In this document: piece after piece, positions 1-11,287 of the stretch | Numbering within the stretch: the first letter of the stretch is position 1 | Layout: every line of letters starts with the position of its first letter | DNA from: Adiantum capillus-veneris | Lineage: Eukaryota; Streptophyta; Polypodiopsida; Polypodiales; Pteridaceae | Direction: 5' to 3' | Assembly (NCBI GenBank): GCA_014529385.2 | Contig: CM043966.1 | Location: forward strand, 96,408,587 to 96,472,586 | Length of the DNA stretch: 64,000 nucleotides | Translations under genes and position numbers: made by a program | The notes under the pieces: model-generated | Seen by the model: only the letters and a program-made list of their open reading frames with translations | Told to the model about the DNA's origin: nothing | Database searches by the model: none

Positions 1-400
1 AGAATGCTAAAACACATGATTGTAATGACAAGAGGCCTCTAATGACTACACAACATGGCCTCAAAAACACTTAACTTACATGTGTAGCACCATCCACATC
101 CACAACCAAACAACATAAATTGAGTCCAAAGCACAAAAACTAGAGTCCAAAGCATGTTAAACTGACATAATGGAATAACTATAAATTCAACTTTTGTGTT
201 GCCGATAAGTTACATATTAATCACTCAGTATAGAGGCATTCAAAATGTTATCCAAAAAACCATCCCTCATGGGAAGTATGCATATACATGGGTTAGTAGA
301 GAGCGTTAAGTTGCAATGACAAAACATGGCAGTACAAGGGTTTTCTACAAATATCGGCTTCCTAAAATTACATGAGCTTTTTAAGGATGAGATACTAGGG
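1..400. other. Left edge, no gene seen
   Basis: AT-rich sequence with no open frame or motif I can support. It lies just downstream of the minus-strand phosphatase pseudogene and may be its 3' flank. Confidence 0.4.
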
Positions 401-2401
401 CTAAAAGACCATTGGCATCAAATGTGGCCCCGTCAAGTATTCTCCATAACTGGTCGTCCTTCCACCTCGCTTGAGTGCAGCTTTAACATAGTTGTTCTCT
501 GATGTAGGCTTCACATTGAAGGTGAAAGCTTCAGCTGACCAATCCGTAGCATCACACCACTTGGCAAGAACCTGTTGCAAATCCATGGACAAGAATTCAA
601 TACTGTGATCCTCTAGGCCAGGTATAATGATGTAGGAGCCATACAAATTATAATGGCACTTATAAAGATTGTTGTCGATCAATAGCACATTTCTCGTACT
701 GTATCATGGAACCAGCTTTAGAAAATTATGCAGAAGATTAAAAAAGAATGGTTTTCCACCTACCATTTTGAATGTGGCTACATCACATAATTGTTGTCTA
801 GCCCATCCGCTAAAGTAGTCACAAAGCCCCCCAAAAGCTGCCTTGATTATTCTGTCCACTCTTTTCAGCATTGCTGAACTCCAGATGTAAATATTTGCCC
901 AACCCACAGCCCAAGCTAAGAACTATTTTGCATCCTTGGGAACAAAGGGGTACCTAAAGAACAACAATTCCCATTTTGTGGGCATGCACAAATCATACAT
1001 ACAACAAAAATACTTCAAAGCCTCAGTCAAACTTGTCATCCTTTTTGTTGATGAGATCAAACCCAACAATTTCAAGGTCAGGTGGCTAAGCATCTGGGTT
1101 ATCAGGATCTTCAATCCATGAAGTACAAAGGACACCGTTAAGATCAAACACTAATGCTGGTCGTGAGGGGATACCAAATGGCAGTGATGTGATGGTTTCT
1201 AGAATATAGGGGGGTGGATCTCTGATAACTATTATTTCTTCGACATGCAATTTGAGAGTCCCCTTTTCTTTTGGTATCTGTGTAAAAGACATGGGTTTTA
1301 CATACTTCAAGGAATAGACTAAGCACTTTTTAACCAAAACAAGAGTGACGAATGCAATAAATTGAGAGATAGAGAAATGGAGGCCAACATAAAATTCTCA
1401 TTTCTATTCAAAAAGCAAGAATCAAAGATTATGTCATTACAAGAGATTGCAGACACGAAGTGTCTTCAATGTCACGGTTTCTTGCAAACACGAGGCTTTG
1501 GGGGGTGGGAAATAATACTGGGATGCTAGAGGGGAGTACTTTTTTTGGGGGACTTCTTCACAGGAGGCGGTGAATTCGGAGCTTCCTCGCTCATCAATTT
1601 TCCATCTCTGCCTAAAACCAAAACCCAAGAGACTTATACGCTGATGAGCATGAACATGAGCTATAGAGATAAGACTATCAATGAGGCTGACCCTACAAAC
1701 TTCCGCTATGTGATGAGATGCTTTTCTTGAACAAGCTATGAGTAAAAGAGGTCTCACCATCATTCTCTTCCTCAGCCTTGTTACTTTTCTGCTTTCAGTG
1801 GTTCATCTGTGATGCTCACGTATTTTTGGATTGTCCAGCTGCACCATAAAGAGACACATCAATAAAAATCATTCAATGCCCTGTAGGGAGCCAAGTCCTA
1901 GATAGCCAAAACAACTTACCATCAGCATGTTGGTTTTGCTTCCTTGACTTCTTCACCATATCACTAAGGAAGAAAGGGGAATCTGGATCTCCATCACCAT
2001 GAACCATGCGTTGCAACGCTTCCACCCCCTCTTGCACTACAAAATCCATCATCTTCCATTGGTTTAGTTTCCTTTGGTTCTGGTTCACCTAATTTTTTTT
2101 CAGAGGGCTCCACCTCAGCAACTAGGGTTTTGTCAATTGCCGCATGCGAACCTTCCTTGCAACCCAGAGTTTTGTCACTTGCCAAGGATGAGACTTCCCT
2201 ACCACCTGGAGTTAACTGATCATCAAATTGCATGTCTGTGTCTATGGTGTGGGCGTTCGGAGTTGGATCGACATTCAAGTTTGGCACCTCAACTGGTGAT
2301 GTTGCCACATATGACATATGACTGGAACCTACAACTACACCATAGAAGTTGTAGCTTGTGTACTTGGGGGGTTCACCATTCAGTACCCCCCTATATAACA
2401 T
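401..2401 (-). pseudogene. FCP1/NIF-like (HAD-type) phosphatase pseudogene
   Basis: The C-terminal half reads as an FCP1-homology phosphatase domain. VFDLNGVLC near 1120-1150 fits the Asp-nucleophile motif, IYIWSSAMLKRVD near 850-895 the conserved W-S-S segment, and LLIDNNLYKC near 660-688 the LLID-x-x-x-YKC segment. Family members remove phosphate from serine/threonine, for example on RNA polymerase II tails. The frame is broken by a TAG near 930, a TGA at 704-706 and a frameshift between about 1086 and 1147. Upstream (1873-2401) lies an acidic, low-complexity stretch with a frameshift near 2040, which ends at a good splice donor (GATG|GTAAGT on the minus strand, exon edge at 1920). A second exon-like piece lies near 1550-1630. 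I infer one multi-exon gene with a disordered N-terminus, now dead. The domain call is good; joining the upstream pieces to it is uncertain. Confidence 0.65.
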
Positions 2402-4789
2402 GCATTCGTGGGGTATAAAAAAAACCCCTCTTTTAACATGTATGAATGAATAAAATGACCCCTTATTTTAGGATTTTTTTCCAAAATTGAATATAAAAAC
2501 CCCTTATTTTAATTTATCTCTGCTAAATTGCCTAAAATCCTTGTTTTAAAACCCCTCCTTTCAAACTCACTTTATACATTAACATGATTACATAGTGCAC
2601 CCCCCGAGCTTGTGTAATCAGAAAAAGTTTCTTACATTCTTAACAAAATCTATTAATCTCAATGGACACGGAGAATAGAAAACCAACCATTATGCACACG
2701 CATCAACTTTGCCAATTCCAGAATACTCTGCTTATAGGAAGGGTTGGCATATTCTTTCTCTGACCCATCCCATCCAGCAAAACACAAAGCATGGTATGCA
2801 TCGCCATACGCTAGTGTATACACACACACACACTACTTTGGAAGACACAAAACCCAAACCACATGCAGCACATGCTCCTGGAACAGTCACTTTGGATTGT
2901 TTGGTGACTCCCATGCTCACCAACTACTGATCGTAGCAACATTGAGTCACCTCTCTCCACTTGATCCAACAAGCTCTCACAAAATGTGACTTGATCTTTT
3001 GATGCCCTGCACATGCCCTTTGGACTTTTGTACCTGTGAGGTGCATATACCCTATTTGTGTGTTTTTGGTGAGTGGGTTAGTTTTTGGCATGCATACACA
3101 TGTTCTATAATCACCATAGAACTCACTGCTAGCTTCACTTTCCATGGGGATGCTTGATCTATACGTAGGGCTCTCCAAAAGTTGCACATACTCGCTTGCT
3201 CGCTCTCTCCTCCAAAGGTCTCTATGTGGAAATGACTGGAAAATCCCCCGAAGTTAGTATATGTGCCTAGTGCTTCCGAAAACCCATTTTCCTTTTTGAT
3301 CCCATCATTCCCTATGCATACTTAGATTTTTGATGGATCTTCAATTTTTGTGTTTGGACTTCGTATGTCCCAGATATGGTAGGTTTACCTCTCGAGCCAC
3401 CGTCGTATTTAGGTTAGAATGTGATGTCTTCTATTTTCTTCCAAACTTTTTTGTGAGTCCCTTTTGTTATTGTATTCTGTTGTTTGACTTCTGATTCTCC
3501 ATTTCTTTTTTGGATTTTTAATTAGATTTTTAGAAAGAAATTCCAAAAAGGTATTTTTAAAACCGTGATAAATCTCAAATTGTAGCAAAATCAAGCTTAA
3601 AAATATCCAAAAATTACCTAGAATTAGGTAAATTATTCTTGATTTAAGAAAATAATCTTATTGCTATGTACAAAGTGTTTAAGCCATCATTGGTCTGTTT
3701 TTGTGCTTTTTCCTAGATTTTGACCAAGTTTGACCATATAATTAGAAATTCTTTCAATTAGTGTTTCTAGGCCTTTTCAGGTAGGAGAGTTTGTTACGTG
3801 CATTTAATTACGTGTAAGTGAACACTATGTTCAACCTCTAGGTATGCAAATGATTTTGTTTTATTTCATTTGTGAATATTTTTTGAATTATTTTTCTAAA
3901 TAGGATGTAATAAGCTTGAATGATTTCATCCATTTTTCTCTTTAGAGACATATCAAGGTCATGTAGGAGCAAATAATTTTTGGTTGTACTATCCCACATA
4001 CATTTCTACATTAAGCAGTTATGGAACTACATGATAGGGTTTTGTTTGACACATGTTCTCACATGGGATACAACATGGTCTAGGAAGTCATGGACTTTGG
4101 TTTAGCCAGTGTGGAGCAAAGTTCATGAGGGTCCCTCTCACTCATGCCATAGAGTGTTTACAATTACCTCCACACACAAGTACATCTCGTACTTGAAGGA
4201 TGTTTTTTTTTTGGACATCCTTGTCTGAGACATATTCCATATGTGGAGAATATGGGTCTCTGGGACTGATAGTGGTGGATATTATTTCAATTTTCTCTTG
4301 CAACACAGTCTCCAACAAGTGCTGGTCAAATCCTTTTGTTAGGCCACTTTGAACATGATGTATTAGAAATAATTTCAATGACCAAAAATTATAAGACTTG
4401 TTAAGGTTACAAGTATTGTTAAACAACTATAATGGATGGTTGTTTATATAGTAGTAAAGTTATGTTCTATTAATGAACTGGTTTATTTCGTACCTAGATG
4501 TAATGGATTTTCACATTCTATTATGGCCCAAATATGTTAGCATGGTTTTTACATGGAATTATTTAGTTCTTTTTCCTGTGAGCTCTGAGAATAAAATTAT
4601 CCATAATCATTGGCAAGTACGGCTATGGATATATAGGTTTGGATCTGTCCTTGCTAAATGCATGCACACTAGATGTTATGGGCCCTAGTGTTTAACAAAG
4701 GATGATTTGGAGCGGCATGCACATTCATGACATTACTAGATTCTAAAGCATTTGACACTCTATGTGCTCTATGAGACTAATTGTAGATA
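2402..4789. other. No gene seen; AT-rich intergenic DNA
   Basis: Short open frames on both strands show no recognisable motif. There is a short (CA)n tract near 2820-2833. The right part, from about 4440, may belong to the decayed gypsy element that follows, but I could not identify domains there. Confidence 0.4.
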
Positions 4790-5180
4790 TGCTAGTCACC
4801 AATAGAGGTCATGGATCGGTTTGCGTGCTTGTAGATCAACTCACTATAGTTAGCCAAGATGGTTGTTCCTAAAAATTATTGATTAATCAGCAATACTACA
4901 AGGAGCTGCGATTCCTATTTTCCAGTCATTTTGGAGGACTCTCTATAAACGGTGGGGAAACACACCTCAGTACTGTCAATGATACATAGAGAATAGACAA
5001 TTTACAAGTATTGATCTTGTGCTAAAGGATATGTTGAGTGAATATGTTAGCAGAAAGCAACTCGATTAGAAAAAAAATCTCTCTACTTGGAGTTTTCTTA
5101 CCATGAGACAAAGTAGGTTGAGACTAAGTTTAGCATCTTCCTATTTAAATCAGGTTCTCAAACTTGAACACCGGTTATGG
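4790..5180 (+). pseudogene. Ty3/gypsy integrase core remnant
   Basis: Translated in shifting plus-strand frames, this stretch gives pieces in the order expected of a gypsy integrase core. NRGHGSVCVLVDQLT (4797-4845) fits the strand around the first catalytic Asp. FWRTLYKRWGN (about 4930-4965) is the segment after the second Asp. DLVLKDMLSEYVSRKQLD (about 5010-5070) and LEFSYHETK (about 5090-5115) are the segments after the catalytic Glu. Several stops and frame changes interrupt it. The catalytic residues themselves cannot be confirmed. It is an old plus-strand element, independent of the younger nest to the right. Confidence 0.65.
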
Positions 5181-5314
5181 TGGGGTTGTTTACGGATGAA
5201 GAATGATACTAACTCAAGTACTTATACTTTGCTGATGAGTTAGGTTAGCCAATTTCTTTCATGGAAAGTGCAAAGAGATATTCTTTTTAGATACATCTTA
5301 CTTGTGATAACTCA

Positions 5315-5580
5315 TTTAGCTACTCAAGTGAGTTCTAAATGGATTTTATACGCTATGTTGGTGCATAGGCCATTTACACAAGATGGTTGCAAAGGGACAA
5401 AATATGGAAAATCAAGATGCTCTTCTTGATTTTATTGAACCTCCTACTTTAGCTACTCAAGTGAGTTCTAAATGGATTTTATACGCTATGTTGGTGCATA
5501 GGACGTTTACACAAGACGGTTGCAAAGGGACAAAATATAGAAAATCAAGATGCTCTTCTTGATTTTATTGAACCTCCTAC
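5315..5580. repeat. 133-bp direct tandem duplication
   Basis: Two adjacent units (5315-5447 and 5448-5580) differ by only a few substitutions, for example cat/cg at the start of a PFTQDG/TFTQDG-like codon run. The duplication lies between the integrase remnant and the polypurine tract, so it is probably a local duplication inside the 3' part of the old gypsy element. Confidence 0.85.
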
Positions 5581-5698
5581 TGAACAGTGTTCCAGTCAAA
5601 TGGACAAGTGGATCCATGAAGGATGCCACTGTGAAAAACCATTAGTGTTCTTATGAAGATATCACCAATTTTGTTTTTGAGGACGAAAACGCTTCTCC

Positions 5699-5830
5699 AA
5701 GGGGGGAGTAATGTCATGTCTAGGTAAGACGACTGGGCAATCCAAGGGCTAGGACGCACATGCAATCAAGGCATGCTATATTTTAGCAAGCTATGAGTCT
5801 ATATATAGCAAGGTTGGGTGGAGAGTTGCA
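5699..5830 (+). mobile_element. Polypurine tract and LTR start of old gypsy element
   Basis: A purine run (CCAAGGGGGGAGTAA, about 5697-5711) is followed directly by TGTCATGTCTAGG (from 5712). This is the usual junction of a plus-strand polypurine tract and a 3' LTR. A TATA-like run (TATATATA, about 5800) sits 90 bp inside, where an LTR promoter is expected. The far LTR end was not found. It belongs with the integrase remnant at 4790-5180. Confidence 0.45.
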
Positions 5831-6246
5831 TGGTTTAGTCCCCTCTAGTCTTAGAATCCAGTTGGTCGTACATGAGATTCTTGAACGCTAATGAAATTTG
5901 TGAAAACTTGGCTATCCTAGCCTTCCTTGTGCTATTTGTATGCACTACATCATCAAGACTACTCATCGCATATAGATGTGCCATGGAAGACACTGAGATG
6001 GATACATCCTTCTCACCCATAGGAAAATATTTATGTCCTTGCATCAACTCATCAGCCTCTAACATGAGCATATCAAATAACTCCATGTCCGTCATCTTTG
6101 ACTTTGTCTCTAGAGAGTAGACCCACTCTACATCTACACAGACCCTAACAACACATATTTTGTCTCTCTAGAGCCTTGTTGCTCTATCTCTATTTCTATA
6201 GAGTTTACTAGCATGTCTTACATAGCTAAATGCTCTATCTTGTGAG
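5831..6246. other. Between old gypsy LTR start and copia-A; unidentified
   Basis: An 86-codon minus-strand frame (5835-6095) is present, but its product resembles nothing I recognise. The segment may be the rest of the old gypsy LTR or pre-insertion host DNA. The last five bases (6242-6246, GTGAG) would be the left target duplication of copia-A; the matching copy on the other side is lost. Confidence 0.3.
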
Positions 6247-6943
6247 TGTTAGGAAATATGACGTAGCTAAATACATATTTAAGTAGAGTACTTAATGGAG
6301 AGAGATAGATTTCACACACAAGAGATTATAGAGTAGAGAGAGAGAGAGGTTCATCCAATGTGGGCTACGTCCACGGGAAAGCAGCCACTCAATGGCTTTA
6401 GTACTTCAAAACAAGAAGTAGTTTACAAAGGGATTATACCCTTAATAGAGCTCCTGCCTTGCTTCACTCTCACCAACTCACACCCACCTTGTTGCATCAA
6501 CTTCATACTATGAAATGTGTGTAGAAATGGCCTCCTTTCATAGGCCAAAAGGGCTTCCCTCTCTCATGAGAGGCAACCATGTGTAGCCGCCCTTGTGTAG
6601 ATAAGTCCAAATCGGACCCTCCAATCTGCCATGGTGGTCGCCCTCGAGAAGACAAGTCCGCTTTTGAATTTGGCCACCGGCCACTGGCCATTGACTTCCG
6701 ACCACCGGCCACCGGCCATTGACTACCGGCCACCGGCCAACCGACCGGTCGTTTTCCGACCACTTTCCGGCCACCGTCCGGCCATAATATTCCGGCAAAA
6801 AGGAATATTTCGGCGAGTGATTTTTATTTCCAGTGAGTGATTTTCCTTCACGCACGATGGCTTCTCCTCATAATGGGGGCCTTACAAATGTGCGTTTTTA
6901 CCACAGAAAATTACAAGGGGTAAATCAGGCTCCTTACTTAACA
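6247..6943 (-). repeat. copia-A 3' LTR
   Basis: The segment is bounded by TGTTA at 6247 and TAACA ending at 6943 on the plus strand, the usual short inverted LTR ends. A minus-strand polypurine tract (AAGTGGGAGAT, about 6945-6955) adjoins it. Inside, CCCGTGGACGTAG (about 6368-6380, minus) followed by a pyrimidine-rich CTCTCTCT stretch resembles the R/U5 region of many plant copia LTRs. No partner LTR survives for comparison. Confidence 0.75.
6671..6796. repeat. GC-rich CCGGCCA/CCGGCCACC repeats in copia-A LTR
   Basis: Imperfect short repeats built on CCACCGGCCA and CCATTGACT alternate over about 125 bp. They are far richer in GC than the surrounding DNA and lie in the U3 part of the LTR, where they could be promoter or enhancer units. 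Every unit contains CpG. Confidence 0.7.
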
Positions 6944-7021
6944 ATCTCCCACTTGGAGACTGATCTCCAAATCAAACCTGTGACTGCTTTCCATCCTAGC
7001 TTCTCATCCTTGAATGTAGAT

Positions 7022-7735
7022 TCAAGATGAGCAAAAGCTCAACTTCTCCTTGTTGACCACCTTTGTAAGAGAGTGCATATGAAGTGATATCTCACGTGCT
7101 TTGTCCCTCTTCCAAAAGAGTGCGTATGAAGTGATATCTCACCTCAATGTGCTTTGTCCTTGAATGAAAGGCTCGATAGCGCTTTGGTTATCACTGTACA
7201 AGACACAATTGTCTTGTTTGAATCCAAGCTCTTCTAAGAATTTGTGAAGCCATAAAATTTCTTTGCTTGCCTCCGTCATTGCTACATACTCTGCTTCCGT
7301 GGTAGAAAGTGAGACCACTTTCTGCAGCTTTGAAGCCTAGCTTATTGTTGTGCCTCCAATCGTGAAGACATAGCCAGTAGTGCTCCTTCGAGTATCTTTG
7401 TCACCTGCCATATCTGCATCAGCATACCCTTCTAGAAAAATATAAGTTTCTCTAAAATAAAAAGCATTTGTTGTTGTCCCTTTTAGATACCTAAGTATCC
7501 ACTTCATAGCTTGCCAGTGTTCTTCACCTGGGTTGTCCATGAACCTACTCACAACTCCCACTGCATGTGCAATATCTGGCCTTGTCCAGACCATAGCATA
7601 CATTAGAGAACCTACTGCTGCAGCATACGGAACTTTAGACATATAGGCTATCTCCTCTTGTGTCTTCAGACACATATCCTTCATTAGTTTAAAGTGACCA
7701 GCCAAAGGTGTAGAAACTGGTTTTGCATTTTGCAT
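7022..7735 (-). pseudogene. copia-A RNase H and pol C-terminus
   Basis: The start reads SLMYAMVWTRPDIAHAVGVVSRFM, split here as the connection segment YAMVWTRPDIA and RYLKGT, then YADADMAGDKDTRRSTTGY with the first RNase H Asp. Further down, STTEAEYVAMTEASKEILW and YSDNQSAI carry the catalytic Glu and Asp. A stop lies near 7335, before the STTEAEY segment. The tail is scrambled by a deletion after NQSAI and a roughly 55-bp local duplication (two copies of GAAGTGATATCTCAC at about 7080-7145). RNase H would degrade the RNA strand during cDNA synthesis. The catalytic residues remain but the frame is broken. Confidence 0.85.
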
Positions 7736-7851
7736 TGCAAACCTTTGTAGTACCTTCTTGATGTAAACCTCTTGAGATATCTTTATTGTCTTCTTCGTCC
7801 TGTCCCTTCATATTTTCATACCAAGTATCCTCTTTGCAGCACCTAAATCTT

Positions 7852-8514
7852 TCATTGAAAAAGATTTAGACATCTCCTCTGCATGTTAGCACTTGCAATC
7901 AGCATGTCATCAACATACAACATTAAGATGATGAACTTCCCATCTCCCAATTTTTTTGTGTAGACACAATGATCTGAGTTGCATCTTCTAAATCCATGAT
8001 CTAACATCCATCGATCGAACTTCAAGTACCATTGTCTTGATGCTTGCTTTAATCCATACAAGCTTTTCTTTAATCTACAAACCATTTTCTCCTTACCTTT
8101 TACTTCATACCCCTTTGGTTGAAGCATGTAAATTTCCTCCTCTAAGTCACTGTGAGGGAATGACGTATTTACATCCATTTGCTCAAGATTTAGATCATGA
8201 GCAGCCACAAGGCTTAAGACAAGCTTAATTGAGTTCATTTTTACAACAGGAGAAAATATTTCATTGAAGTCAATACCTTTCTTTTGAGAAAACCCTTTTA
8301 CCACAAGCCTAGACTCGTGACTTTTCTTCCCACCATCTTCTTCCTTCAGCTTGTACACCCATTTGTTTTGAAGTTCCCGCTTACCTTTAGGCAACTCAAC
8401 CAACTCCCATGTTTGGTTGTGATGGAGTGCTTGCATGATTTTCGTCCATTCTTCTTTGGATTCGTGTTGCATAGCTTCTTCATATGATTCCGGCTCTCCA
8501 GAATCTGAGATCAA
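7852..8514 (-). pseudogene. copia-A reverse transcriptase
   Basis: A 220-codon open frame covers most of the copia RT (RVT_2 type). WKWVYK-like NKWVYKLKE, then FSPVVKMNSIK, QMDVNTSFPHSDLEEEIYM, SLYGLKQASRQWY and the catalytic LMLYVDDMLIAS follow in order. Copia elements normally have MDVKTAFLHGDL, so NTSFPHSDL carries substitutions near the active site. The frame ends soon after YVDD and shifts into the connection region near 7850. Upstream it overlaps the integrase tail frame by four bases in a different frame, a frameshift rather than a natural gene boundary. Confidence 0.9.
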
Positions 8515-8957
8515 GAGATGGTTGAAGGAAGGAACAAACCTTTTTGGAGGTCTACTTGCTCTTGTAGATCCCGGGGAATAGGTTGAGGCTCCTCATTTGG
8601 TTGACGTTGTTGCACATTGTCACTGTTTGCAGTCCTTGAGTCTTCACCGTCCTCAAGCTCCATGTACTCATCACCTGTTTCTTTTGTTTGTTTTCTTTCC
8701 AAGTAATCTTTGTACATATTTTTTTCGTTAAAAATTACATCTTTACTCCTTAAGATTTTACCATCTTCAGGATTCCATAGGCGATACCCAAATTCACCTT
8801 CTCGATAGCCAATGAAGAAACACTTTTTGGACTTTGCATCTAGCTTTGATCTTAGGCTTCTATCTATGTGCATAAAAGCCTCACACCCAAACACTTTGAG
8901 AAATGCATAATTCACCGGTTTACTTGTCCATGCCTCTTTTGGAACTGCCCCATCCAA
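8511..8957 (-). pseudogene. copia-A integrase C-terminal region
   Basis: The frame begins in the segment that follows the integrase core. LKVFGCEAFMHI, LDAKSKKCFFIGY and GYRLWNPEDGKILRSKDVIFNE are the conserved copia integrase C-terminal blocks. An acidic, poorly conserved linker then leads toward RT. It is shifted relative to both neighbours, so at least two indels flank it. Between 8957 and 9049 the integrase helix after the catalytic Glu is scrambled. Confidence 0.85.
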
Positions 8958-9048
8958 TCGTTGAGGGTGAGTGGTTGATTAAGTACACAGACGTACTTAC
9001 AGCTTCCACCCAAAGCTAAAGCGGTAGGCCTGCATGTAGCCGCATGCT

Positions 9049-9935
9049 TCATGCTCGCTCCATGATTGTCCTGTTCATCCTTTCTGAAATCCCATTTTGT
9101 TGAGGTGTCCTTGGGGTTTTTCTTTGCCTCCAAATGCCATTGCTAGCACAAAAGATTTCAAAAGCTTGGCTGCAATATTCGCCTCTATTGTCGGATCTGA
9201 GGCATTTAACCTTGATACCTGTTTCATTCTCCACAAAGTCTTTCCACCTTTGAAATATGGAAAATACATCGGACTTATTCTTCACGACATAAACCCATGT
9301 TTTTCTAGTTGCATCGTCTATGAATGTTACATAGTACAATGAGCCACCAAGTGATGGTGCACTTGTACGACCCCAAACATCAGAATGAACCAACGCAAGT
9401 TTTTTTTTTCTTTCATTTCCTGATCTTTAAAATTTTACCCTCTTTTGTTTACCATAAACACAATCTTCACAGAACTCTAAGTCCACTTCTTTCAAACCTG
9501 GTAGAAGCTCCTTCATTTGAAGGATTTGCATTCCTTTGGCACTCATATGCCCCACCCGGTAGTGCCACACTGCACTGTCAACTTCTGTAGTTGCTGCACA
9601 AGTTGAAGGTTGCATGCTGATAGTACACAAGTAAAGTGTACCGAAATTTTCTCTCTTGGCAACCACCAAAGATCCCTTTGAGATCTTCCACCATTTGTTT
9701 CCAAATGCAATGTTGTGACCTTCATCGTCCAATTGTCTTGTAGAGATCAATTTTTTCTGAAGAGAAGGAACTTGCCTAACATCTTTAAGCTTCCATTCAT
9801 TTTCGTTAGCAGTTTTGACAGAAACTGTACCTTTGCCAACAATCTCACAAGATTCATCATCTCCCAAGTGTGACATGCCCAAAATTACCTTTGGTGTAAT
9901 CTTGGAAATGTTGCTTGTGTGGTGTCGCATGGAGT
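9049..9935 (-). pseudogene. copia-A protease end, GAG-pre-integrase and integrase core
   Basis: From 9935 downward the protein shows the end of the protease, then the GAG-pre-integrase zinc segment (WHYRVGHMSAKGM with CEDCVYGKQ), then the integrase core. The core has HSDVWG, RSDNRGEY and NGISERMNRT, so the three acidic catalytic residues are recognisable, although the usual DNGGEY reads DNRGEY. One in-frame TAA at 9427-9429 separates the pre-integrase and core parts, and a frameshift near 9920-9945 affects the protease end. Integrase would insert cDNA into the genome; this copy cannot make a full protein. Confidence 0.9.
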
Positions 9936-10304
9936 TGACAGGCATATCAGAGTACCAATTTAGTAGTTAGTCGGAAGTGCTTCATCAGATATAGTTAGTC
10001 GGATGTTGTTTAAATCGGATATTTAACAGTTATGATATATCAAGACTGAGGTTGTTATTACCAGTCTGTTTTGTATGATGGTTATAAGTCGGTTCTGGGA
10101 GTTGTGATGGCGCAGTTGTATTCAGAGATGTTGTAGCTCTTCTTGATCAATGAAGCACTCTTGTTATCTTAATTATGAGTTATCAATTCCTTCTATCTCT
10201 TACCTTCAGTATGATGTTAGTACTTCTGTGTATTATTTCCGAGCTATGAGATGCTGAAAGAATTGTGATGCACTATGCATTTCCTGTGTTGATGAACCAC
10301 AACA
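9936..10304 (+). mobile_element. Solo LTR (369 bp) inserted in copia-A protease
   Basis: The segment begins TGACAGGC and ends CACAACA. It is flanked by GGAGT (9931-9935) and GGAAT (10305-10309), a 5-bp target duplication with one change. Removing it rejoins the copia-A protease codons after the DSGAS-like motif. It contains no coding sequence; an ATCAATGAAG run near 10147 followed by pyrimidine-rich DNA fits an LTR polyadenylation region read on the plus strand. It is probably the product of LTR-LTR recombination that deleted the body of an element. Confidence 0.75.
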
Positions 10305-10984
10305 GGAATGAAGCCCCAGAATTTACTATCCAGAAATTAGACACATTGTCTAATGAGAGAATTAGAGCATCTTGCTCTACTTTACCTGCCACATTGGCCT
10401 CCGATGTTGGCTTTTTGTCTTGAGGCTCAGTCTCCTTCTTCTTCTTGGACCAGCAATCCTTCTTGACGTGGCCCTTGTTTCCGCAGTTCCAACATTCAAG
10501 AACTGACTTTGTGCGTGACTTGATCTGTCTTGAAAAATCACGCCCCTTTTGGTTTTTGAACCTCTCCTTAGGCCTTCCTCTTGTTTCCACTGACAGTGCA
10601 GCACTTGATGATTCTCCTGTGCTTCTCCTTTGTATTTCCTCGCTTAGGAGAACACCCACAACATCATCAAACTTCAGAGTATTTGTGCCAGAAATAGAAT
10701 TACTTACAACCATCACAAGGCTGTCCGAACTATCCGGTTAGAGATGATAGTATAAGGAGAGCTCGCAATTTGTCATCGGAATTGATTTTCACCGATCTAA
10801 GTTGACTTATGTTTGTGTTAAAGTCATTTAGGTGTTCTGCAACTGAACCATTCTCTGCCATCTTTAGATTGAACGAGCACTTCATAAGAAATACCTTATT
10901 GGATGCCGATGGTTTCTCGTAGAAGTCGTCAAATGACTTTATCAAGTCCTCCTTTGTCTTCATCTCCGAAACATTGAAGGCCAT
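10305..10984 (-). pseudogene. copia-A gag (UBN2 type) with zinc knuckle and protease start
   Basis: The first part (10730-10984) has FLMKCSFNLKMAENGSVAEH, a UBN2/copia gag segment. A one-base shift leads to 10310-10716, with a basic region and the zinc knuckle CWNCGNKGHVKKDC (CX2CX4HX4C), followed by WIVNSGAS. The last is the protease active-site loop, normally DSGAS; Asp to Asn here would abolish cleavage. Gag forms the particle and the knuckle binds element RNA. The N-terminal half is missing because the gypsy-B LTR begins two bases beyond 10984. Confidence 0.9.
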
Positions 10985-11184
10985 CTGTTAACCCTCACGG
11001 CTCACGGACACCCCATCACCTACGACGGACGTGTATTATGTATTTGGTAGAGTCAGGTACCGGGCTTGTCGGACCAATAGGAAAAGGGTAAGAGTGATCG
11101 CCGATGAGAGGCGCACTCTAACTGGGACATTCAAGGGATTAGTTGGCTAAGCATGGGCGCCCAAGTGTGAATGGGGTGAGCTCA

Positions 11185-11191
11185 TATAAAA
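11185..11191 (+). promoter_or_regulatory. TATA-like box in gypsy-B LTR
   Basis: TATAAAA about 200 bp into the 5' LTR, where the U3/R promoter of a plant LTR is expected. Position and sequence are suggestive only. Confidence 0.45.
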
Positions 11192-11287
11192 GTCAACTAA
11201 ACCTAAAATTCACTCATTCTCTCATTTGTGCAATAGAAAAGTGCTCTTGCTCCATCTCCATCTCCATCGTCTTCTTCTTCACCTCCT

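Larger units (their letters stand above)
6247..10985 (-). mobile_element. copia-A: decayed Ty1/copia element, 5' part lost
   Basis: On the minus strand the order is gag, protease, GAG-pre-integrase, integrase, RT, RNase H, polypurine tract and 3' LTR, which defines Ty1/copia. The element starts abruptly at 10985, where the gypsy-B LTR begins, so its 5' LTR, primer site and gag N-terminus are missing. At least four frameshifts and several stops break the polyprotein, and a solo LTR interrupts the protease. It is the oldest member of the nest. Confidence 0.9.
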
